Shown here: piece by piece, positions 27,308 to 37,028 of the stretch | How positions within the stretch are numbered: the first letter of the stretch is position 1 | How the letters are laid out: every line of letters begins with the position of its first letter | Position numbers and translations under genes: made by a program | Notes under the pieces: generated by a model | Told to the model about the DNA's origin: nothing | The model's database searches: none | Seen by the model: only the letters and a program-made list of their open reading frames with translations | Source: Pseudomonas poae | Lineage (GTDB): Bacteria; Pseudomonadota; Gammaproteobacteria; Pseudomonadales; Pseudomonadaceae | DNA length: 64,000 bases | Assembly (NCBI GenBank): GCA_028869255.1 | Contig: CP110972.1 | Location: forward strand, 2,733,001 to 2,797,000 | Direction: 5' to 3'

Positions 27308-27345
27308 GGGGATTATCCGGGGGCTGGATTAATTTATATTTCGAC

Positions 27346-27368
27346 CATAATATGAGTTAAATATTATG
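27346..27368. promoter_or_regulatory. Palindromic operator candidate between divergent exporter genes
   Basis: CATAATAT (27346-27353) and ATATTATG (27361-27368) are perfect inverted 8-mers separated by 7 bases, in an AT-rich stretch within GC-rich DNA. Such a site suits a dimeric TetR- or MarR-type repressor. No regulator gene is adjacent. Confidence 0.55.
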
Positions 27369-27411
27369 TCCATAATTTTCCACCCGATGGTAACCCCCTC
27401 TGGAGCCCGCC

Positions 27412-28518
27412 ATGCCCCCTCTCCCCCTGCGTCTTCTCACGCCCCTGGCCCTGTTGATCATCCTCAGCGGCTGCAACAGCAAGGCCGATACTGCCGCCGA
27501 CGTCCCGCAACCGCGCCCGGTGCTCGCCGCCAACGTCGAAGCCGCCGGCACCCAGCAAAGCGCCTATACCGGCGTGGTGGCTGCACGCACCGAAAGCGAT
27601 TTGGGCTTTCGGGTCAGTGGCAAGGTCATCGAGCGCAAGGTCGACCCCGGCCAGCACGTCTCCCGTGGCGACACCCTGCTGGTGCTGGATATCGGCGACT
27701 TCGAACTGGCCCTGCGTTCGGCAAAAAACCGGGTTAACGCGGCCCAGGCGCAACTGCGTCAACGCCGTGATGACGAAAACCGCTACCAGCGCCTGGCGAG
27801 CACCGGCGCGGTGTCACGGCAGATCTTCGACCAGTCGGCGACCAACCTGCGTGTCGCCGAAGCCGAACTGGCCTCGGCGCAGTCCGACGCCAGCCAGATT
27901 GAAAACCGCCGCACCTACTCGGTGCTCAAGGCCGATGGCGACGGCATCATCACCGATGTAAGGGTGGATCGCGGCCAAGTGGTCGCCGAAGGGCAAATCG
28001 TCGCCCGCCTGGCCCATGACGGCGCCCGCGAAGCCATCGTCAACCTGCCGGAAAACCAGCGCGATCAAGCCGCGCAAAAAGCCCTGGCCTTTCCTTTTGG
28101 CGCACCAGACCAGGCGGTGACTGCGACCCTGCGCGAACTGTCGGCCAGTGCCGACCCCACCACCCGTACCTACCGCGCCCGCTATGTGTTGCATGGCGCC
28201 GTCGACCGTTTCGCCCTCGGCTCGACCATCACCGTACGCCTGCAAGGCAAGGGCCAGGCCCAGCAGACCCGCGTGCCGATCGGCGCGTTGCAGGACGCCG
28301 GGCAAGGCACCGGCGTGTGGGTGATCGGCGCCGATGACAAGGTCAGCTTTGCCCCCGTCAAGGTCGCCAGCCTGGGCCAGGAAGATGCCCTGCTTGACAG
28401 CGGAGTAAGCCCCGGCCAAACCATCGTTGCCCTCGGCGCGCACCTGCTGCACAACGGTGACGCGGTACGCCTGCTGCCTGCCCAAGTGCTGGCCCTCAAC
28501 CGCAAACAGGACCACTGA
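27412..28518 (+). CDS. RND efflux periplasmic adaptor (membrane fusion protein)
   Basis: A 368-residue lipoprotein: signal sequence with lipobox LSGC (Cys21). Barrel/lipoyl segment TGVVAARTESDLGFRVSGKV and PGQHVSRGDTLLVLD, a coiled-coil hairpin (about 100-160), second lipoyl half DGIITDVRVDRGQVVAEGQ, then beta-barrel and membrane-proximal domains. GGAG is 7 bases before ATG 27412. It is separated by two bases from the RND pump gene and supplies the link from pump to outer-membrane channel. No outer-membrane factor is encoded here. Confidence 0.87.
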   Translation: MPPLPLRLLTPLALLIILSGCNSKADTAADVPQPRPVLAANVEAAGTQQSAYTGVVAARTESDLGFRVSGKVIERKVDPGQHVSRGDTLLVLDIGDFELALRSAKNRVNAAQAQLRQRRDDENRYQRLASTGAVSRQIFDQSATNLRVAEAELASAQSDASQIENRRTYSVLKADGDGIITDVRVDRGQVVAEGQIVARLAHDGAREAIVNLPENQRDQAAQKALAFPFGAPDQAVTATLRELSASADPTTRTYRARYVLHGAVDRFALGSTITVRLQGKGQAQQTRVPIGALQDAGQGTGVWVIGADDKVSFAPVKVASLGQEDALLDSGVSPGQTIVALGAHLLHNGDAVRLLPAQVLALNRKQDH

Positions 28519-28520
28519 GC

Positions 28521-31500
28521 ATGCGCGGGATCAACCTCTCCGAACTGGCCGTGAAACACCGTGCGGTCACACTGTTTCTGATCATTGCGATCCTCGCCGC
28601 CGGGATCTTCTCGTTCGGCAAACTGGGGCGCGCCGAAGACCCCTCGTTTACCGTCAAGGTCATGACCATCACGGCCGCCTGGCCCGGCGCCACCGCCCAG
28701 GAAATGCAGGAACAAGTCGCCGACCGCCTGGAAAAGCGCTTGCAGGAACTGGACTACTACGACCGCGTCGAGACCATCGCCCAGCCGGGCTTTGTGTCGA
28801 TGCGCATGACCTACAAGGAGTCCACGCGCCCCAGCGAAATCCAGGACCTGTTCTACCAGACCCGCAAAAAACTCAGCGACGAAGCCGCGAAACTGCCCAA
28901 GGGTGTGATCGGGCCATTCTTCAACGATGAATATTCCGATGTGTACTTTGCCCTGTACGCCCTGGAAGCCGAGCATCTGCCCCATCGGCAACAGGTGCAG
29001 ATGGCCGAAGAATTGCGCCAGGGTTTGCTCAACCTGCCGGGGGTGAAGAAGGTCAATATCCTCGGCGAGCAGGCGCAGCGGATCTTTGTCGAGTTCTCGT
29101 ACGAACGCCTCGCCACCCTGGGCATCAAGCCGGACCAGATCTTCGCCGCCCTCGCCGCACAAAATGCCGTGGCACCCTCGGGCTTTGTGGAAACGGCCGG
29201 TGCGCGTGCCTATATCCGGGTCGACGGCGCTTTCGACAGCCTGTCGCTGATTGAAAACGTGCCCCTGGAAGCCAATGGCCGGGTGCTGCGCATCGCCGAT
29301 GTGGCCAGCGTCAGCCGGGGTTATGAAGACCCGCCCAGCTACCGCATCCGCCACCAGGGTGACCCGGCGCTGATGCTCGGCGTGATCATGGAGAAGCACT
29401 GGAACGGCCTGGAACTGGACAAGAGCCTCAAGGCTCAGGAGGCCAGAATCCAGGCGGACCTGCCGCTGGGCGTGAACTTCGCCAAGGTCTCCGACCAGGC
29501 GAAAAACATTAGCCTCGCGGTGAATGAATTCATGCTGAAATTCTTCGTCGCCCTGGCGGTGGTGATGCTCATCAGCCTGTTGGCCCTGGGCTTTCGCGTC
29601 GGGCTGGTGGTGGCTGCGGCAGTGCCGCTGACCCTGTCCGTGGTGTTTGTGATCATGCTGCTCACCGGGCGTGAGTTCGACCGCATCACCCTTGGCGCAC
29701 TGATCATTTCCCTGGGCCTGCTGGTGGATGACGCGATCATCGCCATCGAAATGATGGTGGTCAAACTGGAGGAAGGTTTTGATCGGATCCACGCCGCCAC
29801 CTTCGCCTGGAGCTCCACCGCCGCGCCAATGCTGACCGGTACGCTGGTGACCATCATCGGTTTTCTGCCGGTGGGGTTTGCACGCTCGGGGGCCGGGGAA
29901 TATGCCGGCAATATTTTCTGGATCGTCGGCTTTGCGCTGATCTCATCCTGGCTGGTGGCGGTGGTGTTTACGCCGTACCTCGGCGTCAAGCTGCTGCCGC
30001 AGATCAAACCGGTGCCCGGTGGCCACGATGCCATCTACGCCGGGCGCTATTACCAGAAACTGCGCAACCTGGTGCAAGCCTGCGTGCGCAGGCGCTGGCT
30101 GGTGACCGGGCTGGTGGTCACGGCATTTGTGGTGTGTGTGCTGGGCATGGGCGTGGTGAAGAAGCAGTTTTTCCCCAACTCTGACCGTTCCGAGCTGATT
30201 CTTGAGGTGTATATGCCGCCCGGCAGCGCCTTCAAAAGCACCGAGGCGGTCGCGGCGCAGCTGGAAAAGGCGCTGCTGCAAGAGCCGCAGACCAGCATGG
30301 TCGACACCTATGTGGGCGGCGGTGCGCCACGCTTTTTCCTGTCGCTGAACCCCGAGTTGCCGGACCCGGCGTTTGCCAAGTTGATCGTGCAGACACCTGA
30401 CTCCCATGCTCGCGACGCGCTCAAACTGCGCATGCGTGAGCGGATTGCTGCGGGTGAATTCCCGGCGGCGCGGGTGCGGGTTACGCAGTTGCTGTTCGGC
30501 CCGCCAGTGCCGTTCCCGGTAGTGTTCCGTGTTTCCGGGCCGAATCTGGATGTGTTGCGTAGCGTGTCCGAAGACGTACGCCGCGTAGTGGCCGCCAACC
30601 GCCTGACCAAGGATGCTTTCCTGGATTGGGGCGAGCGCACCAGCGGCTATCGCCTGGTGCTGGATCAGGACCGCCTGCGCCTGCTGGGTTTCACCCCCAA
30701 CGAGGTCAAATCCCAGCTCAATGCCTTGCTCAGCGGCAACCCGATCACCGAAGTGCGCGAAGGCAACCGCACCGTGTCCGTGGTGGCCCGCGCCCAGGGC
30801 GACCAGCGTGAAAACCTTGGCAACCTTAATAATATGACCCTCACCAACAGCGCCGGCACCTCGGTGCCGCTGGCCCAGGTCGGGCATTTCCAGGCGGTGA
30901 TGGAGGAGCCGATTCTCAAGCGTCGCAACCGCGCAACTACCGTGGAAGTACGCGCCGACATCATCGACGGCGTACAACCGCCCGACGTGGAAATGGCCGT
31001 TTACAAAGACCTGCAACCGCTGATCGCCAAACTGCCGGCGGGTTACCAGATCGAAATCGGCGGCCCGGTGGAAGAAAGCGCCAAGGCCAACGTGGCCCTG
31101 GCGGCGCTGTTCCCGATCATGATCCTGCTGACCCTCACGGTGATCATGTTCCAGGTGCGCTCGTTCGGCGTGATGTTCATGGTCTTCGCCACCGCGCCCC
31201 TGGGCTTGATCGGCGCGGTGCCGACCTTATTGCTGTTCAACCAGCCATTCGGGTTTAACGCGATTTTGGGCTTGATCGGGATTGGCGGCATTCTGATGCG
31301 CAACACGCTGATCTTTACCGACCAGATTCGCCAGAACCAAGACCACGGCATGGCCATCCACGAGGCAATCATCGAAGCCACCGTGCGCCGCGCACGGCCG
31401 GTGATATTGACCGCACTCGCGGCGGCGCTGGCATTTATTCCGCTGACGCTGTCGGTGTTCTGGTCGTCCCTGGCCTATGTGCTGATTGGCGGGGTGCTGG

Positions 31501-31604
31501 TGGGTACGGTGTTGACGCTGCTGTTCCTGCCGGCGCTGTGCAGCTTGGTGCTTGGACGGGAGCGCACAAAAACTGCCGAAACCTCCCACATCACTGCCGG
31601 ATAA
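28521..31604 (+). CDS. RND efflux transporter, AcrB/HAE1-like inner-membrane pump
   Basis: A 1027-residue RND permease of standard length with TM1 at the N-terminus (RAVTLFLIIAILAAGIFSFG), large periplasmic loop, TM2-6 (about 340-490), second loop and TM8-12. LGLLVDDAIIAIEMMV holds the conserved Asp pair of TM4 used for proton translocation. The PSFTVKVMTITAAWPGAT segment is typical of the MdtB/VexF-like or CzcA-distant branch of HAE pumps. It is the second gene of the operon. The substrate is unknown. An Rhs gene follows 50-70 bases on. Confidence 0.9.
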   Translation: MRGINLSELAVKHRAVTLFLIIAILAAGIFSFGKLGRAEDPSFTVKVMTITAAWPGATAQEMQEQVADRLEKRLQELDYYDRVETIAQPGFVSMRMTYKESTRPSEIQDLFYQTRKKLSDEAAKLPKGVIGPFFNDEYSDVYFALYALEAEHLPHRQQVQMAEELRQGLLNLPGVKKVNILGEQAQRIFVEFSYERLATLGIKPDQIFAALAAQNAVAPSGFVETAGARAYIRVDGAFDSLSLIENVPLEANGRVLRIADVASVSRGYEDPPSYRIRHQGDPALMLGVIMEKHWNGLELDKSLKAQEARIQADLPLGVNFAKVSDQAKNISLAVNEFMLKFFVALAVVMLISLLALGFRVGLVVAAAVPLTLSVVFVIMLLTGREFDRITLGALIISLGLLVDDAIIAIEMMVVKLEEGFDRIHAATFAWSSTAAPMLTGTLVTIIGFLPVGFARSGAGEYAGNIFWIVGFALISSWLVAVVFTPYLGVKLLPQIKPVPGGHDAIYAGRYYQKLRNLVQACVRRRWLVTGLVVTAFVVCVLGMGVVKKQFFPNSDRSELILEVYMPPGSAFKSTEAVAAQLEKALLQEPQTSMVDTYVGGGAPRFFLSLNPELPDPAFAKLIVQTPDSHARDALKLRMRERIAAGEFPAARVRVTQLLFGPPVPFPVVFRVSGPNLDVLRSVSEDVRRVVAANRLTKDAFLDWGERTSGYRLVLDQDRLRLLGFTPNEVKSQLNALLSGNPITEVREGNRTVSVVARAQGDQRENLGNLNNMTLTNSAGTSVPLAQVGHFQAVMEEPILKRRNRATTVEVRADIIDGVQPPDVEMAVYKDLQPLIAKLPAGYQIEIGGPVEESAKANVALAALFPIMILLTLTVIMFQVRSFGVMFMVFATAPLGLIGAVPTLLLFNQPFGFNAILGLIGIGGILMRNTLIFTDQIRQNQDHGMAIHEAIIEATVRRARPVILTALAAALAFIPLTLSVFWSSLAYVLIGGVLVGTVLTLLFLPALCSLVLGRERTKTAETSHITAG

Positions 31605-31656
31605 GCACTACAGATAACCCTTAAAAACCTCTGCAAAGTCCTCGCCTGATCACACA

Positions 31657-34600
31657 GTGCGAGGGATTGCAGATGGCGTTATTTGTAGGGGCCAAGTCTT
31701 GAACCCGGCCATTGGCAGGCTGGCCCTGACCCCAATGGACGTAGACACGGTCGACGTTGAAGGCGTCTTCCGTGATTTCCGAGAGTGCCTGAACACCTTT
31801 GACGCGTGGGCGGAAAGCTTCTGGCGCTTTTCGGCGCTGGAAGTTGAGCAGGTGTTCAAGGTGGGGGATGAGGTGGCGCTGGTCGCGCCTGTCTCTGCCA
31901 AAAAGCCCAGTAGCACCGTGGCGGTGTGCAAAGCCCAGGGCTCGCTGACCCTGGTGCATATGTTCGAAAGCACGCAGTTCGTGCCGATCGGCAACACGCC
32001 GGTGATGTTGCAAGCCATTGCAGCGGATGGCAGCCCACAGGGTGCGCCGATCCATCACACCATCGGCCCCAGCGGCATTCTTGAAGTCACGGAATGCACC
32101 CGCGACCAGCAGTACCAAGTCACCTTCTATCCCACTGTTTCCAAGGATCACGTCAAGGCGCTGTACGCGTCTTATCAGTCAGTGATTTCTGACGTGGAAG
32201 CGCGCCTGCGCCAGGAGTGGACCAATAGCTTCAAAGACCAGTGGAAAGACTACACCGACGCTACCCCGCTTGATCGTCGCAGAGTGCTGGAAACGGCGTT
32301 TCTCAGCGGCATGGGCAAGGCGCTTTACAACCTGTGGGACAACCTTGCGCAGCTGTATGAGCTGCTGGCGGACATCAAGCCCAACAGCGAGAAGTTGCTG
32401 CAATACATCTCCCAAACCGAACTTGATGAGCTGCTGAAGCTGGGCAACGACAAGATAGCTCACGGCTTGCTGATGCTCAGCGATGAACCGTTGTTGTTTA
32501 TCTATGTGTCGGCGGTGGTCAGCTGGATACGGTTGCTGCCGCCGCCACAGATGAATGAGCTGATGGGGGAAATCACCGGCGAAGTATTGATCAATCTGCT
32601 GCTGATTTGGGCGACGGCAGGTATGGGGGTGGCGGTGCGCCTGGGTACTCAGGTGCTGGACCATAACAAATCCGGACGTGCGCGGGACCTGCTCGAGATG
32701 CTGGCCAAACAGCTTGCAGGGCCTGGGTTGGAGCCGCATGTGACGGCGGTTAAACCCTTACTGCTCGGCAGTGCGGCCACACCGATCAAAGCAGTGTCGA
32801 TGACGCCGTTGAAGGCTGGGGAGCAGTTGGTTTCGAACCCGGTGCCGGCGGTTCGCAGCAAGACGCAGCAGACAGTGCTGGTTCGCCAGGAGCTGGTCGA
32901 CGATGTGCCGGCTTCGGGTAAAAACCTCAACGGGGATGCGGCGGCGGCGGCGGATAAGACGGCCACCAACGGCTGCCCGGTGTCGATGGTCACCGGCGAA
33001 GAATTGCTGACCCTGACCGATGGGACGCTGGACGGGATTTTTCCGTTTGAGTGGACACGGTTGTATCGCACCAGTGCGGTGGACGTGGATTGTGGGTTGG
33101 GGTTTGGGTGGAGTCATTCGCTGGCGCAGCGGCTTTCTGTCGTGGGCGATTCGGTGGTGTGGGTCGACCACGAAAACCGTAGTACTCAGTTTCCTCTACC
33201 AACTGCCTCCCGACCGGCGATCACCAATAGCTTGGCTGAAGCCGCGATTTACCTGGGCTCGTTGCCAGATGAGCTGGTGCTGGCCCAGGCCTCACGTTTC
33301 TATCATTTTCGCGATGGCGTGCTGGTCTCGATCAGCGATGCGTATGACAACCGGCTGCGAATTTCCCGAGATTATTCGGGGCGGATTTCGCGGCTGGATA
33401 ACGGCGTGGGGCGCTCGCTGTTCCTGCGTTATGAGTCTGGCCGCATCGTGGCGGTGGACTACCAGATCCAGCGCGCCAAGGGCCGCGAACCTTTCGAATG
33501 GGTGACCGAGTTTTGCATTGTTTCCTACGCCTATGACGAACTTGGCCGACTGGTCTCAGCGACCAATGCCGTCGGCGAAAGCGAGGTTTACCGGTACGAC
33601 GAGCAGCACGTCATTTTGGAACGTGGACTGGCCGGTGGCGCGAGCTTCTTCTGGGAGTGGGAACGCTCTGGCAAAGCGGCGCGTTGTGTCCGGCACTGGG
33701 CCAGCTTTTCGCAGATGGACACGCGTTATGCCTGGGACGACAACGGCCGCGTCACGGTTTTTAACGCCGATGGCAGCCAGGAAGTGTATGTCCACGATGA
33801 TCGGGCGCGGCTGGTGCAGCGCATTGATCCTGACGGCGCCGAGCATTTCAAATCCTACGACGATAAAGGCCGGCTGACGGTCGAGCAGGACCCTCTGGGG
33901 GCGGTGACGGCGTATCAGTACGACGACGCCGGACGCTTGGTGGCGTTGTTTCCGGGGGATGACGAGCCGACTTCCTACGAGCATGACAATGGTTTCGTAC
34001 GGGTGGTGCGGCGCGGTGAGGCGGTTTGGAAGTATGAGCGGAACGACCAAGGCGACGTCATCCGCAAGACCGATCCTGAAGGCCACGTCACCGATTACAG
34101 CTACGACAAATATGGGCAACTGATTGGGGTTTGGTACCCGGATCACAGCTGTCTGCGGCTAGTGTGGAATGAGCGGGGGCAACTGCTTGAGGAACACTTG
34201 CCGAACGGCGGGATCAAGCGTTATCGCTATGACGATCTTGGGCGGCAGATAGCGCGTGAGGAGGCGCATGGGGCGCTGACCGAGTATCAGTGGGACAGCG
34301 TGGGCCGGCTGACTCGCGTGGTGCTACCCGGTGGGGCAACGCGGGAATACAGCTACAACCCTTACGGAAAAATCACCGCCGAACGTGACGAGCTGGGGCA
34401 GACCACTCGCTACGAATATGCCGACGGCCTGCACCTGATCAGCCGTCGCATCAATGCCGACGGCACCCAGGTCCAATACCGTTACGACAACGTGCGGTTA
34501 TTGCTGACTGAAATCGAAAACGAAGTCGGCGAAACGTATGGGTTGCAGTACCACCCCAATGGCCTGATCCAGCAGGAGACCGGGTTTGACGGCCAGCGTA

Positions 34601-36393
34601 CGGCGTATGCCTACGACCTCAACGGCAACCTGCTGGAAAAGACCGAATTTGGCGACGATGGCAGTCAGCTAGTCACCCGTTACGAGCGCGATCCTGCCGG
34701 CCGACTCGTACGAAAAACCCTGCCCGATGGCAGTCTTGTGGACTATGCCTACGACCGCCAGGGCAATCTCCTCAGCGTCGACGACGGCCACTGGGCGCTG
34801 GCCTACGAGTACGACGCGCAAAACCGCCTCACCGCCGAGCATCAAGGCTGGGGCACCCTGCGCTACGGCTACGACGCCTGCGGCCAGCTGAAAAACTTGC
34901 GCCTGCCTGACAACAACCGCCTGGTGTTCAATCACGGTAAGGGTGGGCACCTATCGACCGTGGAACTGAATGGCGCCGTACTGACCTCGCACCTGTTCAA
35001 CGCCGGCCAGGAACACCAACGCCAACAAGGCCAGCTCCTCAGCCACTACCACTACGACGACCAGCAGCGCCTGCACGCCCACGCCGTCACCCAACAGCAA
35101 CACACCCTCTACCAACGCCAATACGACTACGACAACACCGGCAACCTCACCCGTCTGCTCGACACCCGCAAAGGCGAACACCACTACCACTACGACCCCC
35201 TCGCCCGCCTGACCCGCGCCGACCACTCGCAAGACGTCCAGGAACGCTTCGCCCACGACCCGGCCGGCAACCTGCTGATGCAAGACCGACCCGGCCCCGA
35301 CATCGTCGCGGGTAATCGTCTGATGATCCAGGGCGACCGGCAGTACGACTACGACGCCTTCGGCAACCTGATCCGCGAACGACGTGGCAAGGGCCATCAA
35401 CTCGTTACCGAGTATCGCTACGACAGCCAACACCGGCTGATCGGAGTCACCCAACCCAATGGCCAAACCGCCAGCTATCGCTATGACCCGTTTGGGCGGC
35501 GCATCAGCAAAACCGTGGATGGCAAAACCAGCGAGTTTTTCTGGCAAGGCGACAAGCTGATTGCCGAGCACCATGCGCAGAGCCATCGCAGTTATATCTA
35601 CGAGCCGGATAGCTTCCGCCCACTGGCACTCCTAGAAGGCTACGGCCCAAAGGAAACCAAACCCTACCACTACCAACTCGACCACCTCGGCACGCCCCAG
35701 GAACTCACCACTCCCGACGGCGAAATCGTCTGGTCCGCGCACTACCGCGCCTACGGCGAAATCACCCGCCTCGACGTGGGCAAAGTCGACAACCCGCTAC
35801 GCTTTCAGGGCCAGTACTTCGACCCGGAAAGCGGGCTGCACTACAACCGCCATCGATACTACAATCCGGATATTGGTCGCTATCTCACGCCGGACCCGGT
35901 GAAGCTGGCGGGTGGGATTAACGCGTACCAGTACGTACCTAACCCTACAGGGTGGGTGGATCCTCTGGGGTTGAGTTCTTGCCCAGGCGTTGAAGGATGT
36001 AAGCCAACAACTGGACTCGCAAACCCGATTGGGAATGCAAGGATTGATGAGCGACAGCCAGTACTACCACAACCGTCGCGAGAACAGCGAAGGGAACGAA
36101 TAGAGGAACTAAGCGAAGCAAATGCCAAACGGCGCGTTCTGGAATACGAGGAAAAGTACGATATGCATATGGTCGGCAAGCACGGCCCAGAAGTAGAGGA
36201 CATGAAAATGAGGCAGCGCTCAATTGATGGACGGGACCCAATAACAGGCAACACCCCTAAAAACAAAAGGGAGTGCCAAGCTCTAAATTTAATAGTTGGA
36301 AATTTCAACTTCAGGCATGGACAAAGGCGACATCAAGGGTTGAAAGGGGGTTGCCGAGCTACACGGGCATTGATGAAAAAAAGAACGATATAG
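31657..36393 (+). CDS. Rhs-repeat polymorphic toxin, with probable shifts near both ends
   Basis: A 1578-codon frame. Residues about 1-430 are an Rhs N-terminal region with two hydrophobic patches (LFIYVSAVVSWIRLL, INLLLIWATAGMGVAV); CPVSMVTGEELLTLTDG starts a DUF6531-type segment, and from about 460 to 1410 there are many YD repeats (YRYDDLGRQIAREE, YDYDAFGNLIRERR). The core ends with the standard motif RYLTPDPVKLAGGINAYQ...DPLGL. After DPLGL comes a linker (RERIEELSEANAKRR) and the toxin. The listed GTG start has no Shine-Dalgarno; ATG 31673 has GAGGG but reads MALFVGAKS then stops, so one base may be missing near 31690-31702. At the 3' end the toxin shifts frame near 36265-36273. No PAAR or VgrG is seen. 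Confidence 0.85.
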   Translation: MRGIADGVICRGQVLNPAIGRLALTPMDVDTVDVEGVFRDFRECLNTFDAWAESFWRFSALEVEQVFKVGDEVALVAPVSAKKPSSTVAVCKAQGSLTLVHMFESTQFVPIGNTPVMLQAIAADGSPQGAPIHHTIGPSGILEVTECTRDQQYQVTFYPTVSKDHVKALYASYQSVISDVEARLRQEWTNSFKDQWKDYTDATPLDRRRVLETAFLSGMGKALYNLWDNLAQLYELLADIKPNSEKLLQYISQTELDELLKLGNDKIAHGLLMLSDEPLLFIYVSAVVSWIRLLPPPQMNELMGEITGEVLINLLLIWATAGMGVAVRLGTQVLDHNKSGRARDLLEMLAKQLAGPGLEPHVTAVKPLLLGSAATPIKAVSMTPLKAGEQLVSNPVPAVRSKTQQTVLVRQELVDDVPASGKNLNGDAAAAADKTATNGCPVSMVTGEELLTLTDGTLDGIFPFEWTRLYRTSAVDVDCGLGFGWSHSLAQRLSVVGDSVVWVDHENRSTQFPLPTASRPAITNSLAEAAIYLGSLPDELVLAQASRFYHFRDGVLVSISDAYDNRLRISRDYSGRISRLDNGVGRSLFLRYESGRIVAVDYQIQRAKGREPFEWVTEFCIVSYAYDELGRLVSATNAVGESEVYRYDEQHVILERGLAGGASFFWEWERSGKAARCVRHWASFSQMDTRYAWDDNGRVTVFNADGSQEVYVHDDRARLVQRIDPDGAEHFKSYDDKGRLTVEQDPLGAVTAYQYDDAGRLVALFPGDDEPTSYEHDNGFVRVVRRGEAVWKYERNDQGDVIRKTDPEGHVTDYSYDKYGQLIGVWYPDHSCLRLVWNERGQLLEEHLPNGGIKRYRYDDLGRQIAREEAHGALTEYQWDSVGRLTRVVLPGGATREYSYNPYGKITAERDELGQTTRYEYADGLHLISRRINADGTQVQYRYDNVRLLLTEIENEVGETYGLQYHPNGLIQQETGFDGQRTAYAYDLNGNLLEKTEFGDDGSQLVTRYERDPAGRLVRKTLPDGSLVDYAYDRQGNLLSVDDGHWALAYEYDAQNRLTAEHQGWGTLRYGYDACGQLKNLRLPDNNRLVFNHGKGGHLSTVELNGAVLTSHLFNAGQEHQRQQGQLLSHYHYDDQQRLHAHAVTQQQHTLYQRQYDYDNTGNLTRLLDTRKGEHHYHYDPLARLTRADHSQDVQERFAHDPAGNLLMQDRPGPDIVAGNRLMIQGDRQYDYDAFGNLIRERRGKGHQLVTEYRYDSQHRLIGVTQPNGQTASYRYDPFGRRISKTVDGKTSEFFWQGDKLIAEHHAQSHRSYIYEPDSFRPLALLEGYGPKETKPYHYQLDHLGTPQELTTPDGEIVWSAHYRAYGEITRLDVGKVDNPLRFQGQYFDPESGLHYNRHRYYNPDIGRYLTPDPVKLAGGINAYQYVPNPTGWVDPLGLSSCPGVEGCKPTTGLANPIGNARIDERQPVLPQPSREQRRERIEELSEANAKRRVLEYEEKYDMHMVGKHGPEVEDMKMRQRSIDGRDPITGNTPKNKRECQALNLIVGNFNFRHGQRRHQGLKGGCRATRALMKKRTI

Positions 36394-36545
36394 TACGCTT
36401 AGAACTACCAGGAGCCGGCCGCGGCTACAGACCCAACAAACATGACAAAAACAACCCGACTCTTAATGAATCCATGAGCGGCGCAGAAATGAAATTCCGT
36501 GAAGATGGCACACCCTTCACCTTATTTCCGACAAAGGAAAGATAG
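36273..36545 (+). pseudogene. Toxin A: remainder of the Rhs C-terminal toxin in the shifted frame
   Basis: This frame continues the Rhs toxin: VPSSKFNSWKFQLQAW, then KATSRVERGLPSYTG, IVRLELPGAGRGYRPN and LNESMSGAEMKF. The same order of motifs recurs in toxin A' (38555-38957): PSSQFKTWKMQMAVI, EATSREIRKMAPFTG, IVRIELQGCGRGYTPN, LNENMNGAVVKF. The comparison shows that the real toxin runs from DPLGL of the Rhs core to 36545 with one base missing near AAAAGGGAGTGCC (36265-36276). Toxin activity is not recognised. The stop TAG abuts the start of immunity gene A. Confidence 0.7.
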
Positions 36546-36965
36546 ATGTTATTCCATCCCTCTTCCGAACATATACCTTTTGACGCCAGCCTATACTACT
36601 TCGTAGGTATCTTTGACATCTACGATAGAGAAGAAACCAAAGGTGTGGAACTATCACATTATGACCCTAACAATAAAAATGACAGAGAGCGCCTCATAAT
36701 CAAGTACTGCCTGGACCCTTACGAAAAGCTTTCGTACAGGCACAGATACAAATTAATGAAAAACCTGTCTTTTGCACTTAGCGACGAAAGTTTCGACTTT
36801 CAATCGTATTTTAAAGACGATCCAGATGAATATTCAACTATGGCCTGGGACGAAACAGAAATAGCCGATCCCCGAGGTTTTTTCGCCGACATCTATCGTC
36901 TAGCCAACGAGGTTTGGAAAGACGACCTCCAAAAAGCCAGCCTCGAAGATCAATCAACGTGGTAA
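36546..36965 (+). CDS. Immunity A: putative immunity protein for the Rhs toxin
   Basis: A 139-residue acidic protein directly after the toxin stop, RBS AAAGGAAAG. It shares the framework YF.G.FDIYDRE, DDP..., PR.FF..IY.LA and the end KASLEDQSTW with immunity A' at 38957 (HEASLEDQSTW). Immunity genes of polymorphic toxins lie immediately downstream of the toxin, and both copies do. I do not recognise the family. GC content is clearly lower than in the Rhs core, as usual for exchangeable toxin/immunity tips. Confidence 0.75.
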   Translation: MLFHPSSEHIPFDASLYYFVGIFDIYDREETKGVELSHYDPNNKNDRERLIIKYCLDPYEKLSYRHRYKLMKNLSFALSDESFDFQSYFKDDPDEYSTMAWDETEIADPRGFFADIYRLANEVWKDDLQKASLEDQSTW

Positions 36966-37028
36966 GGCCGCCATTTACCACACTGACAACTGAGCAAATC
37001 CCTTTTTATCTTGAGACAGAAAGCATGA

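Noticed and set aside
28182..29792. Minus-strand frame of 536 codons across the RND genes
   Set aside because: It spans the boundary of two well-supported genes and is His/Gln-rich shadow sequence.
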